A DNA stretch of 64,000 nt, from the NCBI RefSeq assembly GCF_000495835.1, contig NZ_AWGC01000001.1:62001-126000 (forward strand). The letters run 5' to 3'. A model generated the notes under the pieces. The model made no database searches, was not told where the DNA came from, and saw nothing but the letters and a program-made list of their open reading frames with translations. Below, piece by piece: positions 52,513 through 62,653 of the stretch (positions are counted from its first letter, which is position 1; each line of letters begins with the position of its first letter). The position numbers and the translations under genes are program-made. This stretch comes from Asticcacaulis sp. AC402. GTDB lineage: Bacteria > Pseudomonadota > Alphaproteobacteria > Caulobacterales > Caulobacteraceae.

Positions 52513-53889
52513 TCACGCCACTCTTGAGTAGCGCTGCGTGCCATCTTCACGGCTGGCGTAGCGGTCAAAAACGCACGCGACCGGTCGCACCAACATTTTC
52601 AGCGGATTGTCGAAGGTCACAACCCGTTTGTCGATCGTCACCAGGCCCGCCTCTGCAAAGGGGGCCAGGGCGTCCAGTTCCTGATCCAGATCATCAAGGG
52701 CGCGGCCGAGACGGGCGAGTATTTCCCCCAGGTCGACGCGGAAAAAACACATGAGCTGGCTGATGATTTCGCCGCGGACGCGATCATCGCCACGGTACGC
52801 CCATCCCCGGACGGTGGGCAGAACGCCGCTCTTCACCGCCGTCTGGTAGCTGGTGGCCTGGGTGATATTCTGGGCCAGACCCTGATCCAGACCGCTGATG
52901 GAAGAGGCGCCCAGACCAATGAGACGATCATTGGGCAGGTCGGTATAGCCCATGAAATTGCGCCGCAGCGTGCGGTCGCGGACTGCCCGGGCCAGACCAT
53001 CGTCCGCGCGTGCGAAGTGGTCGATGCCGACGGCGACATAGCCCATGGCCTGCAGTTGCGAAGCGATCTGAAGATATTGCCGCGCCTTCTCCCCCGTATC
53101 GGGCAGCGCGGCCGCGTCGATCAGACGCTGGTGCTTTTTCACCCAGGGAACGTGGGCATAGGAGAAGGCGCTGATCCGGCTGGGGGCCAGTCTGGAAACG
53201 TCTTCAAGGGTGCTTTCAAGGGTGGTTGCCGTCTGATGCGGCAGGCCATAGATGAGGTCGATCCCGAGGTCTGCGATATCGTGCGCATACAGCAGATCAC
53301 AGGCTTTCCTGACCTCGTCCATGGGCTGGATGCGGTTGATCGCCGCCTGGACCTGCGCCTGTGTATCCTGCACGCCGAGACTGACGCGGTTGAAACCCGC
53401 CAGGGTGTAGGCCAGAACCTTATCACGGCTGACGCGGCGCGGATCCAGTTCAATTGAAATCTCTGCCCCCGCCTCAATATCGAAGGTCTGATGCAGAACG
53501 GTCATCAACCGGGTCAGGCTGGCCGGCGTCAGAATACCGGGCGAACCGCCGCCAAAATGCAAGGCGTGGACGCGCGGTCGGAACGCCAGGACATCAAAGA
53601 TCAGGCGGATTTCGGCGATGAGGTTGTCGACATAGGCTTCGACCGGGTCGTAACGGCGCGTTATCTGGGTGTTGCACCCGCAGAACCAGCACATCTGTTC
53701 GCAAAATGGCACATGGACATAAAGCCCGACGCTCGTCTGCGGTGTCAGAGCCTGCAGCCAGGACGCATAGGTCGTCGTGGTAACGGGCGCAAAATGATGC
53801 GCCGATGGGTAGCTGGTATAGCGTGGCGCTTCCCTGCCCAGCCATTGCAGATGATCGTGTTCCTGCCAGGACCGTTCGTTCGAATGCAT
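52513..53889 (-). CDS. hemN: Oxygen-independent coproporphyrinogen III oxidase
   Basis: Radical-SAM enzyme that makes protoporphyrinogen IX without oxygen. 458 residues from the ATG at 53889. PFCEQMCWFCGCNTQITRR gives C63-x3-C67-x2-C70 (and Cys72), the HemN cluster motif. LHFGGGSPGILTP is the GGxP motif, and GVQDTQAQVQAAINR and YGLPHQTATTL are typical. A weaker FNR/FixK-type box lies 85 bases upstream, as expected for a low-oxygen haem gene serving cbb3 and bd. Confidence 0.95.
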   Translation of the reverse strand: MHSNERSWQEHDHLQWLGREAPRYTSYPSAHHFAPVTTTTYASWLQALTPQTSVGLYVHVPFCEQMCWFCGCNTQITRRYDPVEAYVDNLIAEIRLIFDVLAFRPRVHALHFGGGSPGILTPASLTRLMTVLHQTFDIEAGAEISIELDPRRVSRDKVLAYTLAGFNRVSLGVQDTQAQVQAAINRIQPMDEVRKACDLLYAHDIADLGIDLIYGLPHQTATTLESTLEDVSRLAPSRISAFSYAHVPWVKKHQRLIDAAALPDTGEKARQYLQIASQLQAMGYVAVGIDHFARADDGLARAVRDRTLRRNFMGYTDLPNDRLIGLGASSISGLDQGLAQNITQATSYQTAVKSGVLPTVRGWAYRGDDRVRGEIISQLMCFFRVDLGEILARLGRALDDLDQELDALAPFAEAGLVTIDKRVVTFDNPLKMLVRPVACVFDRYASREDGTQRYSRVA

Positions 53890-53973
53890 CTCAGCTTTCC
53901 TTGCCTGCACGGGACGGAATCGTGAGTCACAGCCGCCCACAGATCCGCACTAACCCATCTGCTCCGGCCCGCC

Positions 53974-53987
53974 TTGTCGCAGATCAA
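53974..53987 (-). promoter_or_regulatory. Possible FNR/FixK-type box upstream of hemN
   Basis: TTGTCGCAGATCAA: right half perfect (ATCAA), left half with one change (TTGTC for TTGAC). Position fits regulation of hemN. Confidence 0.5.
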
Positions 53988-54044
53988 AAAAACGCGAAAT
54001 TACGCCCCGCCGGGCGGTCTTGCCCCGGCGCGGATTGAACCTGT

Positions 54045-56231
54045 TCATGCCGGCGTCCGCCATTTCAGCCGTAAGGCATTCAACACGACAACCAGCGACG
54101 AGGCCGACATGGCGATCGCGGCAATCAATGGCGTCACCAGTCCCAGAATGGCGGCCGGTACGGCGACCAGATTGTAGGCCAGGGACAGGAAAACGTTCTG
54201 ACGCACCAGTCGGCGCGCGCGCCTCGCGACGTCAAAGGCCGTAACAACCGACGAAAGGCCATCTCCGCGATAGACAAAATCTGCAGCGGTCTGGGTGATG
54301 TCGACGCCGCTGGCCGGCGACATCGACACCGTCGCCGCCGTCAGGGCCGCGGCGTCGTTCAGACCGTCGCCGATCATCACCACCCGCTTGCCGGCGTCGG
54401 TCATGGCCTGTATTGCTGCCACCTTTGCAACCGGATCCAGTTCGGCGCGGACATCGGAAATGCCCAGACGCGCGGCCAGAGCGGCGGCAACGGGCCTGCG
54501 ATCTCCCGACAGCATGACGATATGCAGCCCGCGCCCGGCCAGCCTGAAGATCGTATCCTGGGCGTCCTCACGCTCGAGATCGGAGAACTTCAGACGCACG
54601 AAGGGCGCGTTGCTGCGCCGGTACCATAGTTCCATGGCGGTGTCGCTGCTGGCCGCAATGTCCAGCCAAGCCGCCTTGCCCAGTTGGATACGTTCACCGT
54701 CAAACTCAGCCTCCAGCCCGGCGCCCGGATGATCGCGGACCACAACGGTCGGCAGGTCGAGACCTTCGCCATGGCGGGCCAGCGCCTGTGACAGGGGATG
54801 ACGTGACTGCGCGGCCATGGCTGTAGCCAGGGCAAGATCCGCACCCGTAAGGACATGGGTATTGACCCATTGCGGCTCTCCCCGGGTCAAGGTGCCTGTC
54901 TTGTCAAAGACGACGGTATCGACTTCGGCCAGGGCCTCGAGCGCGTCGCCCGACTTGACCAGGATGCCACGTGAGAACAGGTGCGACGACGCCAGCACAT
55001 GGACCACCGGCACGGCCAGGCCGAGCGCGCAGGGACAGGTGATGATCAACACGGCCATGGCTTTCAGAAGTGCCTCTTCCCAACGCAGGCTCGACCCCAT
55101 GAGCGCATCCCAGACGAGCCAGCCGATGAACGTCGTCAGAGCAAGACCGTGGACCACCGGCGCATAAAGCTCGGCGACGCGATCAGCCAGGCGGCGAAAG
55201 GGGGACTGCGACTGCTCGGCTTTTTCCATCAGGGCGACGATGTTCGACAGCAGGCTTGAGTCCGCTGCCGCTGCGATGGCAACCGTCAGGGGCGCCGATT
55301 GGTTGATCGTGCCGGCATGGAGCTTATCGCCCACAGTCACCGGGCGAGGGACGGTCTCGCCGGTCACCAGCCGCGTGTCCAGCTCGGACGTCCCGGTCAG
55401 GACCACACCATCGGCGGCAACCTTTTCCCCGGCAGCGACCAGCAGGGTCTGGCCCGGTTGCAGATCACGAATACGGACGCAGCGGATGCCGGCTTCCTCG
55501 ATGACACGAGCCGTGCCTTCGAGCATGGCCAATAGCCCCAGTGCTGCGTCTCGCGCAACGGCTCGGGCCTTGACGTCGAGATAGCGCCCGATGAGCAGGA
55601 AAAAGAGCAGCATGATCGCGGCGTCGAAATAGACATACTGCCCGTGGCGTACGGTTTCGAACAGCGACAGCGCATTGGCCAGGATGACGGCCAGGGAGAT
55701 TGGCACGTCCATGTTTGTGCGGCCGTGACGCAGGGCCGAAAGGGCCGACCGGAAGAAGGGGCGGCCACTATAAAGGGTCGCCGGCATGGCAATCAGCCCC
55801 ATGACCCAGTGCATCAGATCGCGCGTCGCCCCGTTCAGCGAAGCTTCCGGCAGGAACCACAATGGGTCGACGAACAGCATCACGGCAAGGGTGGCAAAAC
55901 CGGCGACGGCCAGGCAGGCCAGCAAAAACCGTTCCTCGGCCCGCGCTGCCTGCGCCTTGCCGTCGGGATCGAACGGGGCGACATGAAAGCCAAGAGATTC
56001 CAGCTCTTGCGCGAAAGAATTGGCCCGGTCAGGACCCGATAGCCTGGGCCAGGTGACGCGCAGGCGCTGGGTCGACATGTTGACGCGCGCCTCGACCCCG
56101 GCATGCGCCATAAGCGCCTGTTCGATCTTCCAGGCGCACGTGGCGCAGCGCATGCCTTCGACCTGCATGTAGGTGGCCAGACGGTCGTTCTCGTCGCGAG
56201 CAAAACAGCCGAAATCGATCGCCGCCGTCAT
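54045..56231 (-). CDS. fixI: Copper-type P1B ATPase for cbb3 oxidase assembly (FixI/CcoI)
   Basis: 728 residues. N-terminal metal-binding domain with MRCATCAWK (Cys29, Cys32). Eight membrane segments are expected; CPC at residues 399-401 in ITCPCALGLAVP; phosphorylation Asp443 in VVFDKTGTLTRGE; and GDGLNDAAALTAATVSMSP. Moves copper out of the cytoplasm for the CcoN binuclear centre. Starts within the fixS stop (ATGA). Confidence 0.94.
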   Translation of the reverse strand: MTAAIDFGCFARDENDRLATYMQVEGMRCATCAWKIEQALMAHAGVEARVNMSTQRLRVTWPRLSGPDRANSFAQELESLGFHVAPFDPDGKAQAARAEERFLLACLAVAGFATLAVMLFVDPLWFLPEASLNGATRDLMHWVMGLIAMPATLYSGRPFFRSALSALRHGRTNMDVPISLAVILANALSLFETVRHGQYVYFDAAIMLLFFLLIGRYLDVKARAVARDAALGLLAMLEGTARVIEEAGIRCVRIRDLQPGQTLLVAAGEKVAADGVVLTGTSELDTRLVTGETVPRPVTVGDKLHAGTINQSAPLTVAIAAAADSSLLSNIVALMEKAEQSQSPFRRLADRVAELYAPVVHGLALTTFIGWLVWDALMGSSLRWEEALLKAMAVLIITCPCALGLAVPVVHVLASSHLFSRGILVKSGDALEALAEVDTVVFDKTGTLTRGEPQWVNTHVLTGADLALATAMAAQSRHPLSQALARHGEGLDLPTVVVRDHPGAGLEAEFDGERIQLGKAAWLDIAASSDTAMELWYRRSNAPFVRLKFSDLEREDAQDTIFRLAGRGLHIVMLSGDRRPVAAALAARLGISDVRAELDPVAKVAAIQAMTDAGKRVVMIGDGLNDAAALTAATVSMSPASGVDITQTAADFVYRGDGLSSVVTAFDVARRARRLVRQNVFLSLAYNLVAVPAAILGLVTPLIAAIAMSASSLVVVLNALRLKWRTPA

Positions 56232-56377
56232 GACACATCGTCATCCGGCTTCAGGATTCGCGCTGCGTGGTCCTCCAGATCCTCGAACTGACCGTTGTGC
56301 AACGCCCACAGGAAGGCCGCCAGTCCAGCCAGGCCGAGGACAATGGCCAGCGGAATGAGGACCAGCATGATAGCCAT
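56228..56377 (-). CDS. fixS: cbb3 oxidase maturation protein FixS/CcoS
   Basis: 49 residues from the ATG at 56377: MAIMLVLIPLAIVLGLAGLA, one membrane helix, then FLWALHNGQFEDLEDHA, the CcoS signature. Overlaps fixH by one base (TGATG) and fixI by four. Here fixS comes before fixI, whereas GHIS is the common order. Confidence 0.92.
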   Translation of the reverse strand: MAIMLVLIPLAIVLGLAGLAAFLWALHNGQFEDLEDHAARILKPDDDVS

Positions 56378-56883
56378 CAATCGACCTCGATCTGAGCGGC
56401 CGCCTGGTACTGGCGATCCTTTTGTTCGGCTGTCACATGGACGTTCCACAGGCCTTTCGTCGGCAGCGGCGCCTCGACTGAATAGGCACCGGCGCCGTCA
56501 TGGCGCAGATCGAAACCGCGATCCAGCGTGCCGTTGGACGGATGAACGAACCAGGCGCGAACGCGCGCGCCTTCGATTGCGTCGCCAGCGTGATCCCTCA
56601 AGCGAAAGATCAGGCGGCCGTCAGCATAGGCGATGTCCGATTGCCAGGCCATCTGAGCCTGAGCATTTGCCTGCGCCAGGGTGTCATTATAGGCCAGGCC
56701 CTTTTCATAGGCGTTTTCGGTAACCGCGTGGGGCGGGTGGCTATAGGCGATGACCACGAAGCCAATGAAGGCCGACATGAAGGTGACGTAAAATGCGGCA
56801 ATCAGCCAGGGCACGATTCGGCCGCGCTGCCGGTCACGTTCGGCGCTCGGGGCCGGGTCAGGGCTGGATAAAATAGCTGACAT
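56377..56883 (-). CDS. fixH: cbb3 oxidase accessory protein FixH/CcoH
   Basis: 168 residues from the ATG at 56883, 26 bases inside fixG. One N-terminal membrane helix (IVPWLIAAFYVTFMSAFIGF), then NAYEKGLAYNDTLAQANAQ, the FixH signature, and a periplasmic beta domain ending LWNVHVTAEQKDRQYQA. Needed for stable cbb3. Confidence 0.92.
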   Translation of the reverse strand: MSAILSSPDPAPSAERDRQRGRIVPWLIAAFYVTFMSAFIGFVVIAYSHPPHAVTENAYEKGLAYNDTLAQANAQAQMAWQSDIAYADGRLIFRLRDHAGDAIEGARVRAWFVHPSNGTLDRGFDLRHDGAGAYSVEAPLPTKGLWNVHVTAEQKDRQYQAAAQIEVD

Positions 56884-58270
56884 GCGAGGCTGCCTTTCCG
56901 GAGTCGCGGTCCATGAGATGGAAACTGATGGCTTTACGCCCAACCTGGCCCGACCGGGCGACAAGCTGGACGCGGAATTCGCCGACGCTGTTGGCCGGAA
57001 CGCGAAGTGACGGCACGACGACATCGCCGGCGGCCAGAAGTTCCATCGATCTGACGGCGATGCCTTCCGCCGTCACGACATAGTCACGGTCGAAGTGCGT
57101 CTTGTTCAACACCTTGAACTGATACGAGTTGCGGATGTCGCCGTTCGACAGCCGGACATACTGCGGCGACCGGCTATGGATGATATTGAGGTCGGTCTGG
57201 GTGCGCGTGACGATGGCCCCGAACATCAATGCGCCGACCAGCGAGATGATACCAGCGTAGAAGACCGTCCGTGGCCGGATCCATTTCATCTGACCGCGCG
57301 TGGCTGGCTCGCCACGGGCAATTTGGCCGGCTCGACGTTCCTGATTGGTTTCCGTGTCATAGTGAATGAGGCCCTTTGGCAGCATCAGCTTTTGCATGAC
57401 GTGGTTGCAGGCATCGATGCACAGGCCGCACGAAATGCACTCGTACTGCAGACCATCGCGGATATCGATCCCCATGGGACAAACCACCACGCAGGAGTCA
57501 CAGTCGACACAATGACCGCGCCCTTCCCAGCTCTCCCCCTGCTTGTGCCTGCCGCGCGGTTCACCGCGCTCCTGGGCATAGGAGATGATCAGGGTGTCGC
57601 GGTCAAACATGGCCGATTGAAATCGCGCATAGGGGCAAACATATTTGCAGATATTCTCCCTGGCGAATCCTGCCATGAAGTAGGTCGACAGGGTCAAGGA
57701 GACGATCCACACCCAAACGTCGGAACTGAGTGTTCCGTGCACAATGCCGTCGACCAGCGCCGGTGCATTGTTGAAGTAGAAGACCCAGGCGCCGCCGGTC
57801 AGCAGGCCGATGATCAGCCAGACGGCATGGGTCAGGGTCTTCTTCCACAGCTTTTCCAGGCTCCACGGCGCTTCGTCCAGACGTTTGCGGGCATTGCGGT
57901 CGCCCTGGACGAAGCGTTCGACCCAGACAAACAGATCTGTCCAGACCGTCTGGGGGCAGGCATAGCCACACCAGGCACGGCCCAGCAGCGAGGTGACGAA
58001 AAACAGGCCGATGGCTGCGAGTATCAGGATGCCGACCAGGAGGTAGACTTCCTGTGGCCAGATTTCGATGCCGAAGAAGTAGCCGCGCTGACCTGTCAGG
58101 TCGATCAGGATCGCCTGATCCGGGACGTGCGGTCCGCGGTCGTAGCGCAGCCATGGTGCGCCGTAATAGATGCCTAACAGTCCCAGCATCGCCGCCCACT
58201 TCAGGTTACGAAACAACCCCGCAACCCGGCGCGGATAGATCTTTGGCGCCTTTTCGAACAGTTGGGCCAT
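56858..58270 (-). CDS. fixG: Membrane ferredoxin FixG/CcoG
   Basis: 470 residues. Several membrane helices, WCGYACPQTVWTDLF, and a double ferredoxin region with HCVDCDSCVVVCPMGIDIR and CISCGLCIDACNHVM. A C-terminal Ig-like domain follows. Implicated in copper reduction for cbb3. Its own FNR/FixK-type box at 58330 suggests a promoter separate from ccoNOQP. Confidence 0.94.
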   Translation of the reverse strand: MAQLFEKAPKIYPRRVAGLFRNLKWAAMLGLLGIYYGAPWLRYDRGPHVPDQAILIDLTGQRGYFFGIEIWPQEVYLLVGILILAAIGLFFVTSLLGRAWCGYACPQTVWTDLFVWVERFVQGDRNARKRLDEAPWSLEKLWKKTLTHAVWLIIGLLTGGAWVFYFNNAPALVDGIVHGTLSSDVWVWIVSLTLSTYFMAGFARENICKYVCPYARFQSAMFDRDTLIISYAQERGEPRGRHKQGESWEGRGHCVDCDSCVVVCPMGIDIRDGLQYECISCGLCIDACNHVMQKLMLPKGLIHYDTETNQERRAGQIARGEPATRGQMKWIRPRTVFYAGIISLVGALMFGAIVTRTQTDLNIIHSRSPQYVRLSNGDIRNSYQFKVLNKTHFDRDYVVTAEGIAVRSMELLAAGDVVVPSLRVPANSVGEFRVQLVARSGQVGRKAISFHLMDRDSGKAASHVSYFIQP

Positions 58271-58329
58271 TGGACCAGGTTACTCTCGTGAACGGACGTG
58301 AACATTAAACGGAGGCGGCGACGCCCGCC

Positions 58330-58343
58330 TTGACGCGGGTCAA
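58330..58343 (-). promoter_or_regulatory. FNR/FixK-type box before fixG
   Basis: TTGACGCGGGTCAA is a full match to TTGAY-N4-RTCAA in the 87-base gap between ccoP and fixG, about 60 bases before the fixG start. Confidence 0.7.
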
Positions 58344-58357
58344 ACCGGGCAGTCAGA

Positions 58358-59254
58358 CTATTCCCCCCCGCCCAGACCATGGACATAGATCGACACCATG
58401 CGCTGGTCGTCGGCACTGAGACGGTGTTTCCACGACGGCATGACGCCGGCGCGCGCCCGTGTGATGGTTTCGACCAGAGCTTTCTTGTCGCCACCGTAAA
58501 GCCAGATGGCATCGTTGAGACGCGGCGCACCCAGGGTCTGATTGCCCTCACCGGCGGCGCCATGGCAGGAGACGCAGTTTGTCGCAAACAGGGCCTGACC
58601 GCGGCTCCAGGCGGCGGACGGCGCCGCCGGAACCCCCTGGGGAAGCTGGCCGGTAAAGTCGGCCAGATCGTCAATCTCCTGCGGCTGAAGAATGGCGCCA
58701 AAAGCCGGCATAAGGGTAGAATGGGTGTCGGGGTCTACCGACCGAATTCCGACCTGGATCGTCGTATGGATATCGTCGATACTGCCGCCGTATAACCAGT
58801 CGTCATCGTTGAGGTTGGGATAGCCACGACGCCCTTCCCCGCCTGCACCGTGACAGGCGGCACAGTTTTCCTTGAACACGACGGCGCCACCTGCCCGGGC
58901 AAATTCGTAGAGCGCCGGGTCGTCCTTGACCTGTGTGAAGCTGGCAACGTGAAAGCGCTGCAGATAGACGCCCTGACGCCGGGTGATCTGCGCCTGATCC
59001 TGCTGCAGTTTGTTGTACTGAGTCCAGCCCGCTACGCCCTTGCTGTGTCCGTCCAGGGTCGGCCAAGCCGGGTAGACCACCCAATAGCCGACCGCAAAGA
59101 TGATGGTCATGAGCCAAACGATCAGCCACCATCGCGGCGCCGGATTGTTGAGCTCCTTAAGGCCATCCCATTCGTGACCGGTGGTTTCGACACCGGTCGC
59201 CGCATCGATCTCGCCGGCGGGTTCGGACTTCGGGGGTTTGGGAGATTTAACCAT
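58358..59254 (-). CDS. ccoP: cbb3 oxidase dihaem subunit CcoP
   Basis: 298 residues from the ATG at 59254. One membrane helix (WWLIVWLMTIIFAVGYWVVY) then two c-type haem sites: CAACHG and CVSCHG. Overlaps ccoQ by 8 bases. Electron transfer from the bc1 complex to CcoO and CcoN. Confidence 0.95.
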   Translation of the reverse strand: MVKSPKPPKSEPAGEIDAATGVETTGHEWDGLKELNNPAPRWWLIVWLMTIIFAVGYWVVYPAWPTLDGHSKGVAGWTQYNKLQQDQAQITRRQGVYLQRFHVASFTQVKDDPALYEFARAGGAVVFKENCAACHGAGGEGRRGYPNLNDDDWLYGGSIDDIHTTIQVGIRSVDPDTHSTLMPAFGAILQPQEIDDLADFTGQLPQGVPAAPSAAWSRGQALFATNCVSCHGAAGEGNQTLGAPRLNDAIWLYGGDKKALVETITRARAGVMPSWKHRLSADDQRMVSIYVHGLGGGE

Positions 59255-59399
59255 TGTCCTTATCGTCCTCCTGCAGGGGAATGAGGCCATGGGCCTTCAT
59301 GGCCTCACGGTTGCTGGGCCACAGGACCCACACACAGATAGCCGAGAAGCTGAGGGTGAAGACGACCAGCACGGTCAGGCCGATAAAGGTGGTGTTCAT
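59247..59399 (-). CDS. ccoQ: cbb3 oxidase small subunit CcoQ
   Basis: 50 residues: [20 protein letters not shown], one membrane helix, then [15 protein letters not shown], the CcoQ pattern (WPSNREAF in relatives), and an acidic tail. Starts in the ccoO stop (ATGA). Stabilises the complex. Confidence 0.92.
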   Translation of the reverse strand: MNTTFIGLTVLVVFTLSFSAICVWVLWPSNREAMKAHGLIPLQEDDKDNG

Positions 59400-60145
59400 C
59401 TCACGGTTTCCGCTTTTTTCTTGAGCTCGTAGTCAGGGTTGTAGGTAGTAAAATCGACCTGCGTGCCCAGTTGCTGGAGATAGGCCACGAGGGCGTCCAT
59501 CTCCGTGGGTGTGCCTGCGCTGCCGCCATACAGTTGCGGCGACACCTTTGGACCGTAGCGCTTTTGCAGCTCGGTAGGGTCCTCATCAGGCATGGTCTGG
59601 ATCTGCAGGTCGATGACGGCATTGGCGATATGGTCACGGCTATAGGGCACACCGACCGCGGCCAGAGCCTTCATCCGGTCCGCCATGTCCCACGTACGGA
59701 CTTCGGTCCTGGCCAGGAAGCCATACCGCGGCATGATCGACTCCGGCACAACCTGGCGTGGGTCGGTCAGGTGTTCGATATGCCAGGTGTTGGAGTATTT
59801 GCCGCCGACTCTGGCCAGGTCCGGACCGGTCCGCTTCGATCCCCATTGAAAGGGATGATCGTACATGCTTTCCGCGGCCAGGCTGTAGTGTCCGTAACGC
59901 TGAACCTCGTCGCGCAGCGGACGAATCTGCTGCGAGTGACAGGTGTTACAGCCCTCGCGCAGGTATATGTCCTGACCCGCCAGTTCCAGAGGCGTCAGGG
60001 GACGTACGCCCTTGACCGGCTCGATGGTGGTTTCCATTCGAAACAGGGGCACGATCTCGACAATGCCGCCAATGGAGACAGCGACGACAGCGAAGATCAG
60101 AAGCAAGATCGAATTGCGTTCGAGTTTTTTGTGCGATTCCAGCAT
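59396..60145 (-). CDS. ccoO: cbb3 oxidase monohaem subunit CcoO
   Basis: 249 residues. N-terminal membrane anchor, then [18 protein letters not shown] with Cxx[20 protein letters not shown], and [14 protein letters not shown] with the axial Met. 10 bases after ccoN. Confidence 0.96.
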   Translation of the reverse strand: MLESHKKLERNSILLLIFAVVAVSIGGIVEIVPLFRMETTIEPVKGVRPLTPLELAGQDIYLREGCNTCHSQQIRPLRDEVQRYGHYSLAAESMYDHPFQWGSKRTGPDLARVGGKYSNTWHIEHLTDPRQVVPESIMPRYGFLARTEVRTWDMADRMKALAAVGVPYSRDHIANAVIDLQIQTMPDEDPTELQKRYGPKVSPQLYGGSAGTPTEMDALVAYLQQLGTQVDFTTYNPDYELKKKAETVR

Positions 60146-60155
60146 GTCGCTCTCC

Positions 60156-61613
60156 TTATTCGGCGGCCGCGAGCGCGGGCTGTGCGGCGGCTCCGGCCGT
60201 GGGCGATGGCAGCTTGATCGTACGCCACATGTTGTAGACCATGATCAGTGCCCCGATCAGGAACAGCCCACCGCCGACCGCACGGATGATGTAATAGATG
60301 TGCTTGGCCTGGACGGTTTCGACGAAGCTGTAGGTCAGGAAGCCCATGTCGTCGTAGGCACGCCACATCAGGCCTTCCATGATGCCGGCCACCCACATCG
60401 AGGCGATGTAGACAACGATACCGACCGTCGATATCCACAGGTGCAGGCTGATCAGGCTCCTGGAATACATGCCGGGCTTCTTCCACAGGTGCGGCACCAG
60501 GTAATAGATGGCGCCAAACGAGATGTAGGCGACCCAGCCCAGAGCCCCGGCATGAACATGGCCGATGGTCCATTCGGTATAGTGCGACAGGGAATTGACG
60601 GTCTTGATTGACATCAGCGGACCTTCAAAGGTCGACATGCCATAGAAACTCAAGGCAATAATCATGAACTGCAGGACGGGATCGTCGCGCAGCTTGTGCC
60701 AGGCGCCCGACAGGGTCATCATGCCGTTGATCATCCCGCCCCACGACGGCATCCACAGCATGATCGAGAAGGTCATACCGAGCGTCTGAGCCCAGTCGGG
60801 CAGAGACGTGTAAAGCAGATGGTGAGGCCCCGCCCAGATGTAGATAAAGATCAGCGACCAGAAGTGGATAATCGATAAACGGTAAGAATAGACCGGTCGA
60901 TCGGCCTGTTTCGGGACGTAGTAGTACATCATCCCCAGAAAACCGGCAGTCAGGAAGAAGCCCACGGCATTATGGCCGTACCACCACTGGATCAGGGCTG
61001 ATTGCACACCGCCCCAAAAGGAATAGCTCTTCACGGAGACCAGCGAGATCGGCAAGGAGATGTTATTGACCAGGTGCAGGATCGCTACGGTGACAATAAA
61101 GCTCAGGAAGAACCAGTTGGCGACATAGATATGCTTTTCTTTGCGCATCGTCAGGGTCATCAGGTAGTTGACGAAATAGACCACCCAGACCACGGTCAGC
61201 CACAGGTCGGCATACCATTCCGGCTCGGCATATTCCTTGCCTTGCGTGACTCCGAACAGGTAGCCCAGGCCGGCCATCAGGATGAAGGCCTGGTAGCCCC
61301 AAAAGTGAAACCAGGCCGCCTTGACGCTGTAGAGCCGGGTATGGCAGGTGCGCTGGACGACGTGATACGAGGTGGCGAAAAGGATATTGCCGCCAAAGGC
61401 GAAGATCACCGCAGAGGTATGCAGTGGCCGCAAACGGCCGAAGTTCAGCCAGGGCTCGAGGTTGAACACCGGCCAGGCCAGTTGCAGGGCCAGCAACAGA
61501 CCGACCACGAAACCCGCGATCGCCCAGGCCATGGCGGCGATGGTGAAATATTTGATGATGGTTTCATCGTACCGTGGTGCCGCCTGAGGCGAAGCCGGAC
61601 TGGTTGTTGTCAC
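60156..61613 (-). CDS. ccoN: cbb3 oxidase catalytic subunit CcoN
   Basis: 485 residues, about 12 membrane helices. [20 protein letters not shown] holds a low-spin haem His; [25 protein letters not shown] (in parts) carries the CuB His; [21 protein letters not shown] carries the His pair; [15 protein letters not shown] is the haem region near the C-terminus. Reduces oxygen to water at low oxygen tension. Confidence 0.96.
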   Translation of the reverse strand: MTTTSPASPQAAPRYDETIIKYFTIAAMAWAIAGFVVGLLLALQLAWPVFNLEPWLNFGRLRPLHTSAVIFAFGGNILFATSYHVVQRTCHTRLYSVKAAWFHFWGYQAFILMAGLGYLFGVTQGKEYAEPEWYADLWLTVVWVVYFVNYLMTLTMRKEKHIYVANWFFLSFIVTVAILHLVNNISLPISLVSVKSYSFWGGVQSALIQWWYGHNAVGFFLTAGFLGMMYYYVPKQADRPVYSYRLSIIHFWSLIFIYIWAGPHHLLYTSLPDWAQTLGMTFSIMLWMPSWGGMINGMMTLSGAWHKLRDDPVLQFMIIALSFYGMSTFEGPLMSIKTVNSLSHYTEWTIGHVHAGALGWVAYISFGAIYYLVPHLWKKPGMYSRSLISLHLWISTVGIVVYIASMWVAGIMEGLMWRAYDDMGFLTYSFVETVQAKHIYYIIRAVGGGLFLIGALIMVYNMWRTIKLPSPTAGAAAQPALAAAE

Positions 61614-61632
61614 TGTCGTGCTCCGTTGCGCG

Positions 61633-62340
61633 TCATGTGGCCGAAAGGGCCAGCAGGACCACGCCGTTGATACCGAGAGCCGCTAGGCTCAGGCCATCGC
61701 GCAGTCGCGGATGGCTATTCAGAATTTGACCGCCGGCCAGGCCTATCCCCATCAATGCGGGCATTGTGCCCAGCGCAAAAGCGAACAGGCCGGCGGCACC
61801 CAGCCAGGGGTCGCCATGGGCCGCCGATGCCATCAGGGCGGCGAAAACCACGGGACAGGGCAGCAGGCCGAGCGCCAACCCAAGTCCAAAGCGGCCGGCC
61901 GTCCCGCGCACCTTCGTCAGGCGGGCCATGGCTGAGACCGCACAGGACGGCCGTGGCAGGGGCAGGGCCGGCAGAGAGAGCCCGGCCTTGCGCAGAAATC
62001 GTTCGGCGAAGACCGCCAGAAAAGTAAGGGCCACCAGCACCAGCAGCAGATGGCGAAGGACGACAAAAACCTCACCCGACGCGACCAAGCGCAGGCTGAT
62101 CCCGCTGACGGCGCCAAGCGCGGCGTAGGTTGTCGCGCGGCCCAGATGGTAGGGCAGCAGCAGACGGGCAAAGCCGCCCTGATCCCGGACCTCAGCTGAC
62201 TGGCCCAGAACGAATCCCGAGCACATGGTCGCACAGTGGGTGAGACTGCCGCCCAGACCGGCAATAAACAGCGCCAGAACCAGGGGCGTGCCAAGGGGTA
62301 AGGCTCCGCCACACGCCTGAATCCAGCCCCATATATCCAC
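61633..62340 (-). CDS. SafE/DsbD_2-like membrane protein leading the cbb3 operon
   Basis: 235 residues from a GTG with a TGAGG site. Six or so membrane helices; [17 protein letters not shown] has the Cys-x3-Cys of the urease-accessory/SafE-like (DsbD_2) family, and [18 protein letters not shown] the second conserved half. Relatives often sit with cbb3 assembly genes and are suspected in copper handling. Ends 19 bases before ccoN, so co-transcribed. Confidence 0.82.
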   Translation of the reverse strand: MDIWGWIQACGGALPLGTPLVLALFIAGLGGSLTHCATMCSGFVLGQSAEVRDQGGFARLLLPYHLGRATTYAALGAVSGISLRLVASGEVFVVLRHLLLVLVALTFLAVFAERFLRKAGLSLPALPLPRPSCAVSAMARLTKVRGTAGRFGLGLALGLLPCPVVFAALMASAAHGDPWLGAAGLFAFALGTMPALMGIGLAGGQILNSHPRLRDGLSLAALGINGVVLLALSAT

Positions 62341-62653
62341 GCAACCTCACTCAAGCCTGCCATGACCGGCGTTGAAAACAGCACGCAGGATCAATTGTTG
62401 GAAAGCTGGATGACAGGTTCGGGCAGGCGCTGAATTGATCCAGATCAAATTGACATATGGCGGACACAATTTGAATGCTGAAAACTGTTGTCCGACCTAA
62501 GCGATATTTCAAGATACGTATTAATACTTACGTATTTTCGCACGTTTTTTTCCTATACATGCGTCAACCTGACGCGCGGCATGTTGTACAGGTGAATCCC
62601 GCTTCGGACAGGTCTAAGGACGGCGCATCAACGGCAGCAAAGGAGAGACCAAG
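62341..62653. other. Divergent promoter region between the cbb3 operon and ompW
   Basis: 313 bases without a gene. Contains the box at 62435-62448 and an AT-rich part at 62500-62560 that may hold the ompW promoter. Confidence 0.6.
62435..62448. promoter_or_regulatory. FNR/FixK-type box for cbb3 operon and/or ompW
   Basis: TTGATCCAGATCAA is an ideal FNR/FixK site. It is 95 bases before the SafE-like start on the minus strand and 206 bases before ompW. Class II spacing (-41.5) would put minus-strand transcription start near 62400. Confidence 0.8.
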
